Below, piece by piece: positions 62,772 through 64,000 of a stretch of 64,000 nucleotides of DNA. Under the pieces are notes generated by a model. That model saw only the letters and a list, made by a program, of their open reading frames with translations, searched no databases and was not told the DNA's origin. The position numbers and the translations under genes were made by a program. How positions within the stretch are numbered: the stretch's first letter is position 1; each line of letters begins with the position of its first letter. Source of the stretch: Chitinophagaceae bacterium UBA2791 (lineage in GTDB: Bacteria; Bacteroidota; Bacteroidia; Chitinophagales; Chitinophagaceae); NCBI GenBank assembly GCA_002352105.1, contig DEHV01000059.1:41786-105785 (forward strand), read 5' to 3'.

Positions 62772-64000
62772 TTAATCTGGTAAAACGGCTAAAGGAGGGA
62801 CATTCCTCTCATACCCTGCATATCCTTTATTCTGATTGATTACTCCCTTGGTATTGGCATTAATGGAACTGGCGGGAACCGGCCACAACACATGATAAGG
62901 GCTCATCGTATATTCATTGCCATAATTGGTTTTAACGCCCTTGTTATAAAAATCTGTTTTTTCCATTATACGATCATAAAAAAAGTTATTATCGGAAAAA
63001 TTATTCAGGCTGTATGTTTTACCGTTATAAGCGGCCTTGCCTGTTTGCGCAAAGATATAAGCTATCCGCGTTAGTTCCGTCTTCCGGGGTTCTTCATAAT
63101 ACAATTCGCGGTTGCGTTCATCCAGTAAAACGTCCATATTGATATCGGCGGCATCCAGCAGCGGCGCGTTGGCCCTTTCCCTTACTTTATTAATATCTAT
63201 AGCCGCGTTTACCGGGTCGTCTTTCCATAAATAAGCTTCCGCTCTCAGCAGGTAAGTTTCTGCCAGGCGATAAACATACCAATCGGTATAACCGCCTCTT
63301 GAAGGCACATTTACAAAATCAGGAATATATACCTTATAGTGGGGCCACTGGAACCATCCCCTGATCGTATCGGTGCACAAAATAGCGCCCGAGCTGTTAT
63401 AGAGCTGTAACGGCTGGCCATAATAAGAATCCGTTGCCTTAATATTGGGGTTATTGTATACAATATCTTCCATTCTCATCCAGTTCCCTGGAGCATGCCT
63501 GTAATCTCCTCCAGCATTTTCCCAGATCATATGCGTAGTGTACCAGGTAGACCGGGCCTGCGCCACTCCCCTTCCATAAGCTGTTGACTGATCTATTTCA
63601 ATGCCCGCCGCGTCTATCGTTCCCCTGTTGCCGTTAGGCGTAGTGATGTTGTTCCACCAGATGGGAACCGCGGCATACATCAGCGCGCTTCCGGCGGCGG
63701 ATTTACCTAAAACATCTATTCTGTCGACCGTAAGCAACAAGACCTCTTTATTATCGCCGATAGCCTTGTTTTGCGGACGGTGCAGGTCCCAGGTAACATT
63801 TCTGGCAGGATCAGACATATCGCTGCCAAATCTTTCCGTCATTAACCGGTACCTGCCGCCGTCAATGACATGGCTTGCGGAAGTAATGGCATCATCAAAA
63901 AGGCCCAGGGCAAGATTCACCTTGGTAAGCAGGTGGCTTACGGCCCCTTTGGTGACGGCGCCCCTTTGTACATCGTCAGAAACCCATTGCTCGGCAAATT
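62772..64000 (-). CDS. RagB/SusD-family nutrient-binding outer-membrane protein (C-terminal part)
   Basis: The frame is open to the right edge, so the N-terminus (signal, lipobox, first TPR) is outside the window. About 409 residues are present: AVSHLLTKVNLALGLFDDAI is the TPR-containing helix typical of SusD, followed by VDRIDVLGKSAAGSALMYA, YRLAETYLLRAEAYLWKDDP with VNAAIDINKVRERANAPLL (the SusD C-terminal motif) and LWPVPASSINANTKGVINQN. It captures glycans at the cell surface with a TonB-dependent SusC that should lie just beyond the edge. Confidence 0.95.
   Translation of the reverse strand, partial: FAEQWVSDDVQRGAVTKGAVSHLLTKVNLALGLFDDAITSASHVIDGGRYRLMTERFGSDMSDPARNVTWDLHRPQNKAIGDNKEVLLLTVDRIDVLGKSAAGSALMYAAVPIWWNNITTPNGNRGTIDAAGIEIDQSTAYGRGVAQARSTWYTTHMIWENAGGDYRHAPGNWMRMEDIVYNNPNIKATDSYYGQPLQLYNSSGAILCTDTIRGWFQWPHYKVYIPDFVNVPSRGGYTDWYVYRLAETYLLRAEAYLWKDDPVNAAIDINKVRERANAPLLDAADINMDVLLDERNRELYYEEPRKTELTRIAYIFAQTGKAAYNGKTYSLNNFSDNNFFYDRIMEKTDFYNKGVKTNYGNEYTMSPYHVLWPVPASSINANTKGVINQNKGYAGYERNVPPLAVLPD

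Overview
The window reads as chromosomal DNA of a Bacteroidota bacterium, most likely a Chitinophagaceae-type soil or plant-associated organism (family is inference; no rRNA is present). Grounds seen directly: a RagB/SusD gene, PorT-type barrels, BNR_4 and GH109 enzymes, DUF2723 and MbnP-type proteins, a hybrid two-component sensor with a regulator propeller, weak or absent Shine-Dalgarno sites, and repeated matches to the Bacteroidota -7 promoter element TAnnTTTG.

Layout. 1-4.8 kb (minus): an RND efflux operon (TetR, TolC-like, adaptor, start of the pump, which runs off the left edge) with a second, similar TetR gene upstream; each TetR gene has its own dyad. 5.1-9 kb (plus): a secreted EEP-fold hydrolase and a NEW3-domain protein/ABC transporter operon. 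9-14 kb (minus): a flavin oxidoreductase and a LytTR/propeller-sensor pair. 14.4-19.8 kb (minus): the inducible mutasome imuA-imuB-dnaE2 behind a perfect 17-bp palindrome. 19.9-20.5 kb: fluoride riboswitch, crcB exporter and a UspA remnant. 20.5-23.6 kb: a lipoprotein, an orphan glycosyltransferase-like protein and a barrel protein. 23.9-29.5 kb: a pectate lyase/CBM9 fusion, a transglutaminase-like secreted protein and an altered NagB-like enzyme. 29.9-32.1 kb: a quinone/thiol-stress module resembling mhqO-mhqD plus a cupin. 32-34.9 kb: a beta-lactamase-family fragment, a BNR-type lipoprotein, a gene-poor AT-rich stretch with repeat debris, and tRNA-Lys. 35-49 kb: housekeeping genes (SDR, DUF62, DUF2723, vWA/MoxR pair, murB, priA, plsC, mtaB). 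49-53 kb: MbnP-like, RCC1-repeat, Crp/Fnr and a HExxH-containing barrel-like protein. 53.2-59.6 kb: a second RND operon (small ORF, adaptor, pump, outer-membrane lipoprotein) with a strong operator-like dyad across its start. 59.7-64 kb: GH109 enzyme, BNR_4 protein and the C-terminal part of a SusD, the edge of a polysaccharide-utilisation region.

Together the accessory genes concern toxin efflux and stress (two RND pumps, fluoride, quinone/electrophile, SOS mutagenesis) and plant or host glycan breakdown. I see no CRISPR array, prophage or intact transposon. The best leads are the regulatory architectures at imuA, crcB and the second RND operon, the NagB-like protein with two changed catalytic residues, the HExxH barrel protein, and the pectate lyase/transglutaminase pair.
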